A stretch of DNA of 7,645 bases from Methanobacteriaceae archaeon (GCA_017883605.1 JADGNH010000093.1:1-7645), one strand, 5' to 3'; shown: positions 1 through 5,732, numbered from the stretch's first letter. Notes: a model not told the origin generated them from the letters alone. Numbers and translations are program-made.

Positions 1-1
1 A

Positions 2-190
2 TCATTCACCGCAGCAAGCAACAACTTCGAACTGGCCATCGCTGTTGCAGTAGCTGTTTTTGGAATAGGTTCTTCAGTAGCATTTGCAACTGTAATCGGA
101 CCCTTAATAGAAGTTCCAGTACTAATAAGTCTGGTTAATGTGGCACTATGGTTCCAAAAACGTTATTATGGTCCAAATAGGTTGAAATAA
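2..190 (+). CDS. acr3: ACR3-family arsenite efflux permease, C-terminal fragment
   Basis: This is the 3' end of a gene that begins before the window; 62 codons and a TAA stop are visible in frame 2. The visible residues include FTAASNNFELAIA, a glycine-rich VFGIGSS turn and ATVIGPLIEVPVLI, which together match the last two membrane segments of ACR3-type (bile acid/arsenite permease superfamily) carriers. Family members sit in the cytoplasmic membrane and export arsenite, usually after arsenate reduction. The chain ends in a short basic tail (FQKRYYGPNRLK), as expected for a cytoplasmic C-terminus. No arsR or arsenate reductase gene follows it here, so any ars operon partner must lie upstream. 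Such genes are often annotated arsB, although ACR3 is unrelated to the E. coli ArsB fold. The family call rests on recall of conserved sequence and is fairly firm; the condition of the missing N-terminus is unknown. Confidence 0.88.
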   Translation, partial: SFTAASNNFELAIAVAVAVFGIGSSVAFATVIGPLIEVPVLISLVNVALWFQKRYYGPNRLK

Positions 191-426
191 TGTGATCATC
201 TCGATGAGGTACGGAATGTTAGAAAAATCAGTTTTTGATTCTTCCGCGGAATTGAAAAAGAAGAAATTACTAATAAATTTAAACCAATTTCTTTCAAATA
301 TATTTTTTTAATGAATAAAAAAAATCGATTCAATAGATTTTAATGAATAAAATAATAAATTATAACTAATACATTTAACCTATTGTTATAGAGAAGTTAA
401 TTCTTGGATTCTATAGAGGGGTGCTG
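191..426. other. AT-rich spacer between acr3 and the beta-propeller gene
   Basis: No convincing gene was found. Just after the acr3 stop there is a 10-bp perfect palindrome, TTCCGCGGAA (242-251), a GC-rich island in otherwise AT-rich DNA. A T-tract at 303-309 could end acr3 transcription. A 15-bp direct repeat occupies 306-320 and 338-352 and is listed separately. TATA-like sequence near 354-366 (AAATTATAAC) would place a start of transcription about 40 bp before the next gene; this is only a suggestion. A 31-codon open frame from 213 has no recognisable content. Confidence 0.5.
306..352. repeat. 15-bp direct repeat, period 32
   Basis: TTTTAATGAATAAAA occurs exactly at 306-320 and again at 338-352, separated by 17 bp. 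It lies upstream of the beta-propeller gene, before the likely TATA region. AT-rich composition makes short matches cheap, but an exact 15-mer this close suggests a local duplication or a paired binding site. No inverted symmetry was seen. Confidence 0.7.
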
Positions 427-1692
427 ATGACTAAATGGCAAATTTTAGGATTACTGGTAATTTCGACATTTTTACTGGGAATATGGGCGTATGGAAATTC
501 TGAAACTGTTAATGATTCAATCAGCATTTTCCCGGTTAAAGCCCAGAGTTCTTCCAGTGCACTTGCCAATTCTTCCTGGCCCATGCTGGGGCATGATGTC
601 CAGCATACAGGGGAGGCCGCTGTCCAAGGGCCTCAAAATAACAGTACAGTCTGGGAGTTAAAAACCGGTGGATGGATGGACTCTTCTCAAGCTTTAGGTT
701 CAGATGGAACCATCTATTTCGTTGGCTCCAACACATTTGACCTCCACAATGACACTTTGTATGCAGTGAATCCCAATGGCACTCTTAAGTGGAGATCTGA
801 AGGTTGTGATGTTACTTTCAAGTCAGCCCCACTTATAGGGGCAGATAATACCATATACCTTTCAGGCAGCAGCATTCTCTACGCATTCTATCCCAACGGC
901 ACATCTAAATGGCAGTATAAAGCACAGGACTCCACAGGTATGAGTTCTCCTGCTATTGCTTCTGATGGAACCATCTACTTCGCTAATGCCAATAAATTTT
1001 ATGCAGTTAACTCTAATGGCACTTTAAAGTGGATTACCAATGAGACCAATTTAACTGCCAGTCACTTCAGTGCTCCGGCCTTATCTCCAGATGGAATCAT
1101 CTATTTCGGTGGAGGCCCGGATGGAAATGCACTTTACGCCATTAATCCCGACGGAAGTGTTAAATGGTCCTTCCCACTGGAAGGAATAGGTCAGGGTGTA
1201 TACTCCCCTGCCGTGGACCAGAATGGAACCATCTATTTTACCACAGAAGTTTACGACTCTGAAGGTTCTAAACTGTCTTATGCGGTTAATTCTAATGGCA
1301 CAGAAAAATGGAACTTCAAAATATCGGCTGATCAAAGTTTCAGCACTTATAACTCCCCAGTCTTAGGGTCCAATGGAACTGTTTACCTGGCTTCAAATAA
1401 GGGAGCGGTTTATGCTCTTAGTTCTGATGGTAAGCTGAAATGGAAATATCAAACTGATAGCAAGCTCCCTATAGAGTATGCTATGGCTGTTGATTCCAAC
1501 GGCACACTGTACTTTGGCTCTGATTACCTGTATGCTATAGATGCTAATGGAACTCTTAAATGGAGATATCAGCTCAATAACAACTTAACACAAACCAACA
1601 GCACCTTAAAAGTAATGGCTCCGGTAATAGGTCCCAATGGCACATTATACATTGGAAGTAATGATGGTGGATACTTATACGCCCTTGGTTAA
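427..1692 (+). CDS. Exported PQQ-like eight-bladed beta-propeller protein
   Basis: The product is 421 residues. An N-terminal hydrophobic segment (about 5-22, ILGLLVISTFLLGIWAYG) is either a signal peptide or a membrane anchor, so the rest should lie outside the cell. From residue 84 onward eight repeats follow, each built as S-P/A-x-G-x-[DN]-G-T-[IL]-Y-[FL] ... LYA[VI]-N-x-[DN]-G-[TS]-x-KW. The last ends LYALG without its own KW strand; the strand TVWELKT (74-80) can supply it, closing the ring in the usual propeller manner. This pattern fits the PQQ-like/BamB-type propeller superfamily. The repeats alone do not show cofactor binding, and no dehydrogenase catalytic domain is present, so a scaffold or adhesion role is as likely as an enzyme. 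About 18 N-X-S/T sequons are present, many of them the NGT turn of the repeat, suggesting but not proving N-glycosylation. ATG 427 is preferred over GTG 421 because GAGGGG (416-421) lies at suitable distance from the ATG and overlaps the GTG. The specific function is unknown. Confidence 0.88.
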   Translation: MTKWQILGLLVISTFLLGIWAYGNSETVNDSISIFPVKAQSSSSALANSSWPMLGHDVQHTGEAAVQGPQNNSTVWELKTGGWMDSSQALGSDGTIYFVGSNTFDLHNDTLYAVNPNGTLKWRSEGCDVTFKSAPLIGADNTIYLSGSSILYAFYPNGTSKWQYKAQDSTGMSSPAIASDGTIYFANANKFYAVNSNGTLKWITNETNLTASHFSAPALSPDGIIYFGGGPDGNALYAINPDGSVKWSFPLEGIGQGVYSPAVDQNGTIYFTTEVYDSEGSKLSYAVNSNGTEKWNFKISADQSFSTYNSPVLGSNGTVYLASNKGAVYALSSDGKLKWKYQTDSKLPIEYAMAVDSNGTLYFGSDYLYAIDANGTLKWRYQLNNNLTQTNSTLKVMAPVIGPNGTLYIGSNDGGYLYALG

Positions 1693-1778
1693 ATTATAAG
1701 TTTGATACACCATTTTGATTAATTATAAGTTTGATACACCATTTTGATTAATTATAAGTCCATTGGTTAAAATATAAG
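1692..1778. repeat. 29-bp tandem repeat abutting the stop codon
   Basis: A 29-bp unit beginning AATTATAAGTTTGATACACC is present twice with no mismatch (1692-1720 and 1721-1749), the first base being the last base of the TAA stop. A third copy starts at 1750 with AATTATAAGT and then diverges to CCATTGGTTAA, ending in another AATATAAG at 1771-1778. The segment CCATTGGTTAAAATATAAG (1760-1778) also resembles the gene end CCCTTGGTTAAATTATAAG (1682-1700), as if the duplicated block once included the stop codon. No spacers separate the copies, so this is not a CRISPR array. Confidence 0.85.
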
Positions 1779-1958
1779 CCGTTAATTAAAGTTCAATCAG
1801 AAACAAATGGATTTATAATCTATTTTATTCTAATTTTTTATTTTAATCATTTTATGAAAATCTCTTATCTAGGTCGATATAAGAATATCAATTTTTTTCA
1901 AAATTCAAATAGAAAAAAATATCTATTCATATTTATATAATATTCAAATGGTGATAAA
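1779..1958. other. AT-rich spacer with terminator and promoter signals
   Basis: A T-tract at 1834-1839 may end transcription of the beta-propeller gene. TCTTAT (1863-1868) can pair with ATAAGA (1879-1884) around a 10-base loop. A TTTATATA box sits at 1932-1939, but its expected start point would be near the ATG itself, which conflicts with the ribosome binding site at 1950-1955. An AAATATC element near 1917-1923 would give a short leader instead. Which one is used cannot be decided from sequence. Confidence 0.4.
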
Positions 1959-2477
1959 ATGGATAGGGATAGTTATATTCTGCCGGGAATAGTGATTTTA
2001 ATTGTATTAATTGTGGTGGTGCTTGCCATTGCTTTTTCTGGAAACAACAACTTCCAGATGGGACAAGTTTCTTTTCAGTATCCTAATGGCTGGTCTCAAA
2101 ACCATGTAGTTGGAAATTTCAGCAACTCTTCTTTGTATTCAGAGGCAACCTTTACGTCCAGTATCCCTGATGCAAATGGTCAGAGTCAGACTGCTTATAT
2201 CGTAATTCAGATGCAACAAAAGGCCCAGGGTCAACTGAATTTCCCGTCTAATTCGACGGTGATGAATACCACTAACTCAACGGTGAATACTGTTGTAGTG
2301 GCAAATAACGTTACAGCCACACAGCTGGGTAGTTTAGGTACAAATATAGCGGCAAAAATGACAATCGTTGAATTTAACAATTATTACTACGCAATAGAGT
2401 TTGTGTGCCCGCCATATGCCTTAAACCAAACCTCAACTGCTTACAATACGATTCTGAAGACCTTAAAAATTAGTTGA
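1959..2477 (+). CDS. Membrane-anchored PsbP-like protein
   Basis: This 172-residue protein starts with a short charged segment (MDRDS), followed by one strongly hydrophobic helix (about 7-26), predicting an N-terminal anchor with the remainder outside the cell. The extracellular part opens with VSFQYPNGW (37-45), the hallmark strand and turn of PsbP-like proteins common in methanogen genomes, and ends with a strand-helix element (YYYAIEFVC ... AYNTILKTLKIS) typical of that fold. Seven N-X-S/T sequons (N53, N56, N98, N103, N106, N117, N156) and a Ser/Thr/Asn-rich middle (97-120) suggest a glycosylated surface protein. The fold assignment is by motif recall, and no biochemical role is established for archaeal members; a link to photosystem II is only structural. 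The start is firm: GGTGAT (1950-1955) stands three bases before the ATG. The gene stands alone and is convergent with the next gene. Confidence 0.75.
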   Translation: MDRDSYILPGIVILIVLIVVVLAIAFSGNNNFQMGQVSFQYPNGWSQNHVVGNFSNSSLYSEATFTSSIPDANGQSQTAYIVIQMQQKAQGQLNFPSNSTVMNTTNSTVNTVVVANNVTATQLGSLGTNIAAKMTIVEFNNYYYAIEFVCPPYALNQTSTAYNTILKTLKIS

Positions 2478-2491
2478 TTTCTAAAAATTTC

Positions 2492-2508
2492 TTTTTTTTA
2501 TTTTTTTT
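2492..2508 (+). terminator. T-tract terminator after the PsbP-like gene
   Basis: Two runs of eight T separated by a single A begin 15 bases after the TGA stop. Archaeal RNA polymerase terminates at such oligo-T stretches without needing a hairpin. The position between convergent genes fits. Confidence 0.6.
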
Positions 2509-2547
2509 CTCTATTAATTTTTATATACGTGCCCAATAAATTAATGT

Positions 2548-2573
2548 GGGGTTTTAATCCTCTTAATAACCCC
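2548..2573. terminator. Hairpin in the convergent gene spacer
   Basis: GGGGTT (2548-2553) pairs with AACCCC (2568-2573), and the adjoining TTAA (2554-2557) pairs with TTAA (2563-2566). This gives a 10-bp stem with one bulged T (2567) and a TCCTC loop. It lies between the ends of the converging genes, 10 bases beyond the stop of the minus-strand PRC gene. It may be a bidirectional barrier or a 3'-end stabiliser; no T-run follows directly on either strand, so a classical intrinsic terminator is not shown. Confidence 0.5.
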
Positions 2574-2583
2574 CAATGAGTAA

Positions 2584-3090
2584 TTAATCCGCAGCTTTCT
2601 TTTCTAAATCATCTTTTTCTAATTTTAGTATTACATAGTCACCAATAGTATCGATATCTTCATCAGAGATAATTAAATCCTTTTTCCGTAAGGTGCCTCC
2701 TGTGGTTATCACTATGTTGTGAATTAGACAGCCTTTGGGTTCTATAATCATATCACTTATTTTACCTGCTTCCAAACCTTCCTGGGTTACAACAACTTTA
2801 CCAACAATCTCTTTGAAACGGGAGCCCTTTTCCACAAAATCTTCCACTTTATCTACATGTACTTTTTCAGTGATACCTGCTTTATCTAGATTTAACTGCA
2901 CGTAATCTCCCACTTTTTGTATATCCTTTCCAACTACGATGAAATATTTTTTACTTAAAGCAGAACCGGTGGAGACAAATATCTTATCCACCCTGCATTT
3001 TTTTAGCTTAATTGCCAGTTCAGATATTTTACCAACATTTTTAGCGTCTTTATCTAAAACAGTCGTTCCAATAAATTCAGTAGCCTTCAT
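2584..3090 (-). CDS. Two-domain PRC-barrel protein
   Basis: The 168-residue product consists of two homologous PRC-barrel-like halves, about 5-70 and 94-159, joined by a charged linker. Aligned with an offset of 89, both carry GKIS (20-23, 109-112), an I.I/V.STG or I.ITTGG strand, LxKK, a D-I element and GDYVxLxLxK near the end (61-70, 150-159). A cysteine is found at the equivalent position in each half (C32, C121). PRC-barrel domains are small beta-barrels used in RNA maturation (RimM) and photosynthetic reaction centre assembly, and as stand-alone proteins of unknown role in archaea. No signal peptide or membrane segment is present, so it should be cytoplasmic. The ATG at 3090 is supported by GAGGTGA (complement of 3095-3101) just upstream. 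The gene is transcribed away from the symporter operon, from a promoter next to the 29-bp repeat array. No precise function can be assigned. Confidence 0.85.
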   Translation of the reverse strand: MKATEFIGTTVLDKDAKNVGKISELAIKLKKCRVDKIFVSTGSALSKKYFIVVGKDIQKVGDYVQLNLDKAGITEKVHVDKVEDFVEKGSRFKEIVGKVVVTQEGLEAGKISDMIIEPKGCLIHNIVITTGGTLRKKDLIISDEDIDTIGDYVILKLEKDDLEKKAAD

Positions 3091-3157
3091 TTGCTCACCT
3101 CTATCTTGAAAATCAAATTTTTCCTGCTAAAACCATAAATTTTTCTACATTAATAGT

Positions 3158-3167
3158 GTATAATTTA
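3158..3167 (-). promoter_or_regulatory. Probable TATA box of the PRC-barrel gene
   Basis: On the minus strand the sequence reads TAAATTATAC. A start of transcription about 25 bases downstream (near 3137) would give a leader of roughly 47 bases containing the GAGGTGA site. The box overlaps the edge of the 29-bp repeat array. The assignment is by similarity only. Confidence 0.35.
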
Positions 3168-3280
3168 GACATTATAACATTAATCGTATTAATTTAAACG
3201 GTAACAACGTTAATCACCCAGTTTAGATATTATAACATCAATCCTTTAACTTAGAAGGTAAAAACATTAATTGCATAATC
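3164..3280. repeat. Degenerate 29-bp tandem array, four clear units
   Basis: Units run 3164-3192, 3193-3221, 3222-3250 and 3251-3280. Units 1 and 3 begin TTTAGA-C/T-ATTATAACAT and are nearly identical over 22 bases; units 2 and 4 share the pattern TTARA-N-GGTAA-N-AAC and are more alike to each other, giving a 58-bp higher-order period. A core of CATTAAT or a one-base variant recurs at 3148-3154, 3178-3184, 3208-3214, 3236-3242 and 3265-3271, so the pattern extends one partial unit to the left. There are no unique spacers, so it is not CRISPR. It abuts the promoter of the PRC gene. Confidence 0.75.
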
Positions 3281-3337
3281 TTAATTCTATTATTAACGAG
3301 TAGGGCATTCCCATAAAATTTTATGTCTATTAAAGTT

Positions 3338-3410
3338 TTGAATTTATCTATATTGTCTAAAATGACGTTCTAATATTATTGAATTTATCTATATTGTCTA
3401 AAATGACGTT
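3338..3410. repeat. Perfect 32-bp direct repeat, period 41
   Basis: Identical 32-bp copies lie at 3338-3369 and 3379-3410, separated by nine bases. Each begins TTGAATTTATCTATATTG and ends CTAAAATGACGTT. A third, decayed copy may lie near 3436-3459, where TCTATATCTACCTAAAAACG resembles the inner part. Perfect identity in non-coding DNA points to a recent duplication or a selected site pair. Confidence 0.85.
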
Positions 3411-3522
3411 TTACTATTTTTGGACCTATCTTCATCTCTATATCTACCTAAAAACGATATATACCAATTATTGTGAGATTAAATGTGTAGATAATATAAA
3501 TAGATGAAAAATCAGTAGCTAA

Positions 3523-3540
3523 AACTGGGGGAACTGGGGG
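3523..3540. repeat. AACTGGGGG tandem doublet
   Basis: AACTGGGGG is present twice in direct succession, followed by AGAGG. This short G-rich patch stands out in AT-rich surroundings and lies about 25-35 bases after an AATATAAATAG element (3493-3503), that is, where an upstream transcript would begin. Confidence 0.6.
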
Positions 3541-3570
3541 AGAGGATCAGAAAATTTATGAGAATTATAA

Positions 3571-3585
3571 CGAAAAATATATAAT
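3571..3585 (+). promoter_or_regulatory. Probable BRE/TATA promoter of the symporter operon
   Basis: CGAAAAATATATAAT combines a purine-rich BRE-like stretch with a TATA box of the type used by methanogens. The predicted transcription start near 3605-3610 gives a leader of about 45-50 bases ahead of GTG 3656. A second AT element at 3493-3503 could serve as an upstream alternative. Confidence 0.45.
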
Positions 3586-3655
3586 TGTAATTAATAATAA
3601 TGATTTTATAGTGACATCTAAAGATTATACTAACAACTTAAGAGGAGGTGATACT

Positions 3656-3862
3656 GTGGTGTTGGGGATAGATGATCCTTGGATCTGGGGTGCCTATATT
3701 GGATGTATTCTAGCCATGCTTTTATGTGTGGTTTACGGTGCTTTAAACTGGAATAAAGGTGGAGAAGATGAGGAAGGCCAGATCAAAGAGGAGATGGAGT
3801 GGCATAAAAAAGAAAAGAAAATGGAAGAAAAAGAATTAGGTATATGGGATGAAGAAGGATAG
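3656..3862 (+). CDS. Small symporter accessory membrane protein
   Basis: This 68-residue protein has a short N-terminus MVLGIDDPWIWG, one membrane helix (about 12-31, ending VVYGALNW) and a highly charged tail (36-68) rich in Glu and Lys that is probably helical. Small one-helix proteins with the D-P-W-I-W ... C-V-V-Y-G-x-x-N-W pattern are found directly before sodium/solute symporter genes in archaea and bacteria and are annotated as symporter small accessory proteins. A role in assembly or stability of the carrier is inferred. The start is GTG 3656: AGGAGGTGAT (3643-3652) lies exactly three bases upstream, the best ribosome binding site in the window. A longer frame from GTG 3611 would place that site inside the coding region and adds unremarkable residues. 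The symporter follows after 11 bases, and the two surely form one transcript. Confidence 0.85.
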   Translation: MVLGIDDPWIWGAYIGCILAMLLCVVYGALNWNKGGEDEEGQIKEEMEWHKKEKKMEEKELGIWDEEG

Positions 3863-3873
3863 GTTGTGATCTG

Positions 3874-5472
3874 ATGGATAATATACTTATTCTCAGTATT
3901 ATAGTTATAATTTATTTGGTTTTAATAGGTTATGTGGGTTATGTGGCCTGGAGGCGGACCAAGAGCGCTGATGACTACATGGTCGCCGGAAGAGAAACAC
4001 ACCCCGTTATCATGGCTTTGAGTTATGGTGCAACTTTTATTAGTACTGCAGCCATTGTAGGTTTCGGTGGAACAGCAGGGGTCTATGGAATGGGTCTTCT
4101 GTGGCTCACTTTTCTGAACATCATCGTGGGTATCTTTATAGCATTTGTTTTATTTGGAAAGCGTACCCGAAAGATTGGACACAACATAGGGGCTCTAACT
4201 TTTCCCGAGTTTCTATCGCGACGTTTTAACAGTAAATTCATCCAATATTTCAGTGGAGCAGTTATATTTTTAGGCATGCCATTATACGCATCTGTAGTTT
4301 TAATTGGTATGGCCAGATTCGTGGAAACAACCCTGGGAATTGATTATAGTGTAGCTTTAATTGCAATGGCCTTAATAGTGGCGGTTTATGTTATATTTGG
4401 TGGAATCAGAGGGGTGATGTACACCGATGCCGTGCAGGGAACCATCATGTTCGTGGGAATGGTGATTTTATTAGGAGCTATCTACTGGATTCTGGGCGGA
4501 GTGGTTGATGCCAACCAGGCCCTCACCAACCTGGTTAACGTGGTTCCGGCCAAGGCCACGGCTGCGGCCACAGCCACCGGATTCACAGGATGGACCTCCA
4601 TGCCGGCATTGGGCAGTCCCTTCTGGTGGACACTGGTCAGCACCCTGATCCTGGGAGTGGGAATCGGAGTTTTATCCCAACCACAACTGGCAGTAAGATT
4701 CATGACTGTGAAATCCAACAAAGAACTCAACCGGGCTGTTTTAGTTGGAGGAATATTCATCTTCATGATGACTGGAACGGCCTTTATTGTGGGAGCACTC
4801 TCCAACGTCTACTTCTTTGACACATTGGGAAAAACGGCCATGCAGGTTGTGGGGGGCAACGCAGATAAGATAATACCCGCCTTTATAAGCGCGGCCATGC
4901 CGGTATGGTTTGCCTACCTCTTCATGATCACCCTGATTTCGGCGGCCATGTCCACTCTCTCTGCACAGGTCCACGTCCAGGGAACAGCTTTAGGACGTGA
5001 TATATATGAAACAGTATCAAAAACAAAGGGCGGATCATCAATACTGGTGGCCCGGGCAGGAATCGCTGTTGCAGTTCTAATAGCGGTTATTTTAGGATTT
5101 ATTTTGCCAGCCAATATAATCGCTGTGGGAACCGCTATATGGTTCAGTATAACTGCCGCTGCATTTCTATCCATGTATGCCTTTGCCCTGTTCTGGAAAC
5201 GTTCAACCAAGGCCGGGGTAATTGCTGGTCTGGTTACCGGAACATTAATCAGCATCTTCTGGCTGGTATTTGAATACAAAAAATCGGCAGAGGCACTGGG
5301 AATTTGCAAGGCGCTCACCGGTAAAGCTATTCTTGTAACTACCATGCCATGGCCTACAGTTGATTCAATTGTAATTGCACTGCCCATAGCCTTCGTGGTG
5401 ACAGTGGTTGTGAGCCTTTTGACTAAACCACCTGCCAAGGAACACCTGGACAAAGTTTTCAGTGGAGTATAA
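3874..5472 (+). CDS. Sodium:solute symporter (SSS family)
   Basis: The product is 532 residues, typical for the SSS family (PutP, PanF, SGLT). About 13 membrane helices can be drawn: near 4-24, 45-66, 75-95, 124-146, 158-176, 188-208, 250-272, 288-310, 336-360, 392-412, 415-440, 447-467 and 495-516. Family marks include R-x-x-x-DYMVAGR (32-40), the loop FGGIRGVMYTDAVQG (175-189) and AAMSTLSAQ (357-365), where S360/T361 correspond to the Na+ ligands S340/T341 of PutP. The PutP sodium-binding aspartate of helix 2 appears not to be conserved in ALSYGATFIS. The substrate cannot be told from sequence; amino acids, pantothenate and organic acids are all transported by relatives. An Ala/Thr-rich patch (226-237) sits in the loop before helix 7 and coincides with locally GC-rich DNA. 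GGTTGTGAT (3862-3870) sits three bases before the ATG and overlaps the last base of the upstream stop, suggesting translational coupling. Confidence 0.92.
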   Translation: MDNILILSIIVIIYLVLIGYVGYVAWRRTKSADDYMVAGRETHPVIMALSYGATFISTAAIVGFGGTAGVYGMGLLWLTFLNIIVGIFIAFVLFGKRTRKIGHNIGALTFPEFLSRRFNSKFIQYFSGAVIFLGMPLYASVVLIGMARFVETTLGIDYSVALIAMALIVAVYVIFGGIRGVMYTDAVQGTIMFVGMVILLGAIYWILGGVVDANQALTNLVNVVPAKATAAATATGFTGWTSMPALGSPFWWTLVSTLILGVGIGVLSQPQLAVRFMTVKSNKELNRAVLVGGIFIFMMTGTAFIVGALSNVYFFDTLGKTAMQVVGGNADKIIPAFISAAMPVWFAYLFMITLISAAMSTLSAQVHVQGTALGRDIYETVSKTKGGSSILVARAGIAVAVLIAVILGFILPANIIAVGTAIWFSITAAAFLSMYAFALFWKRSTKAGVIAGLVTGTLISIFWLVFEYKKSAEALGICKALTGKAILVTTMPWPTVDSIVIALPIAFVVTVVVSLLTKPPAKEHLDKVFSGV

Positions 5473-5488
5473 CACAATCAGTGGAGTA
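5460..5488. repeat. 10-bp direct repeat at the symporter 3' end
   Basis: CAGTGGAGTA ends the coding sequence (5460-5469) and recurs at 5479-5488, just after the stop. The second copy supplies the left arm of the terminator hairpin. Confidence 0.65.
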
Positions 5489-5522
5489 AAAATAATTGTT
5501 ACTCCCCATAAATTCTTTTTTT
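5483..5522 (+). terminator. Hairpin plus T-tract terminator of the symporter operon
   Basis: GGAGTAA (5483-5489) pairs perfectly with TTACTCC (5499-5505) around a nine-base loop, and seven T follow at 5516-5522. This resembles an intrinsic terminator with the T-run set about 10 bases beyond the stem. The T-run alone would suffice for archaeal termination. Confidence 0.65.
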
Positions 5523-5631
5523 AAGTTATTTATGGTATATTTATTGTTTTTTTAGTTATTAACTGGAAAATTAAAATTTATTTCATAAATCCGCATAAAT
5601 ATAAAAATTGAATCTAAATTCATAATCCGCC

Positions 5632-5649
5632 AAATATAAGTATAATATG
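5632..5649 (+). promoter_or_regulatory. Probable TATA region of the single PRC-barrel gene
   Basis: AAATATAAGTATAATATG lies about 85-100 bases before the ATG. The predicted start of transcription near 5660 would put the 9-bp inverted repeat inside the leader or just past the start site. An upstream alternative, ATAAATATAAAAA, lies at 5595-5607. Confidence 0.35.
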
Positions 5650-5674
5650 AAACTTAATTCTATATGTTATGCAA

Positions 5675-5710
5675 GTTGTAGATAGTTTCAGATGTGATTT
5701 AATCTACAAC
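5675..5710. promoter_or_regulatory. 9-bp inverted repeat in the PRC-barrel leader
   Basis: GTTGTAGAT (5675-5683) is exactly complementary to ATCTACAAC (5702-5710), with 18 bases between. It ends 11 bases before the ribosome binding site (5722-5729). It can be read as a dyad operator for a repressor or as an mRNA hairpin in the leader. Which applies is not shown by sequence. Confidence 0.55.
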
Positions 5711-5732
5711 ATGAAGATCTAAAGGTGATATC

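Larger units (their letters stand above)
3091..3655. other. Repeat-rich 565-bp divergent spacer
   Basis: This spacer separates the minus-strand PRC gene from the symporter operon and contains no supported gene. In order it holds the ribosome binding site and TATA-like box of the PRC gene, a degenerate 29-bp tandem array (3164-3280), a perfect 32-bp direct repeat (3338-3410), a GC-rich 9-bp doublet (3523-3540), and the TATA-like box of the symporter operon near 3571-3585. Each is listed separately. The spacer is unusually long for this window and is the densest non-coding structure in it. Confidence 0.7.

Noticed and set aside
242..251. TTCCGCGGAA palindrome as an operator
   Set aside because: A single 10-bp palindrome far from any convincing promoter is too weak on its own; it is recorded in the spacer entry only.
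213..308. 31-codon plus-strand frame after acr3, with GAGGT upstream
   Set aside because: It is Lys/Leu/Asn-rich as AT-rich noise would be, with no family resemblance and a spacing that does not match the local ribosome binding rule well.
536..1335. Minus-strand open frames opposite the beta-propeller gene
   Set aside because: They follow from the repeated codon pattern of the propeller blades and have no independent evidence.
3164..3410. Possible CRISPR array because units are 29-32 bp
   Set aside because: The 29-bp units are contiguous and degenerate with no spacers, and the 32-bp repeat has only two copies with a nine-base gap. No cas gene is present.
3611..3655. Upstream GTG extension of the accessory protein (15 extra residues)
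   Set aside because: The best ribosome binding site in the window (3643-3652) would fall inside the coding region, and the hydrophobic protein pattern begins at GTG 3656.
4482..4805. Open frame of 107 codons on the minus strand inside the symporter
   Set aside because: It is opposite a GC-rich, Ala/Thr-coding stretch of the symporter; such composition suppresses stops on the other strand. No support as a gene.
4914..5477. Long open frame of 187 codons on the minus strand opposite the symporter 3' half
   Set aside because: It lies antisense to a clearly conserved carrier, has no recognisable domain or ribosome binding site, and reflects codon bias of the plus-strand gene.
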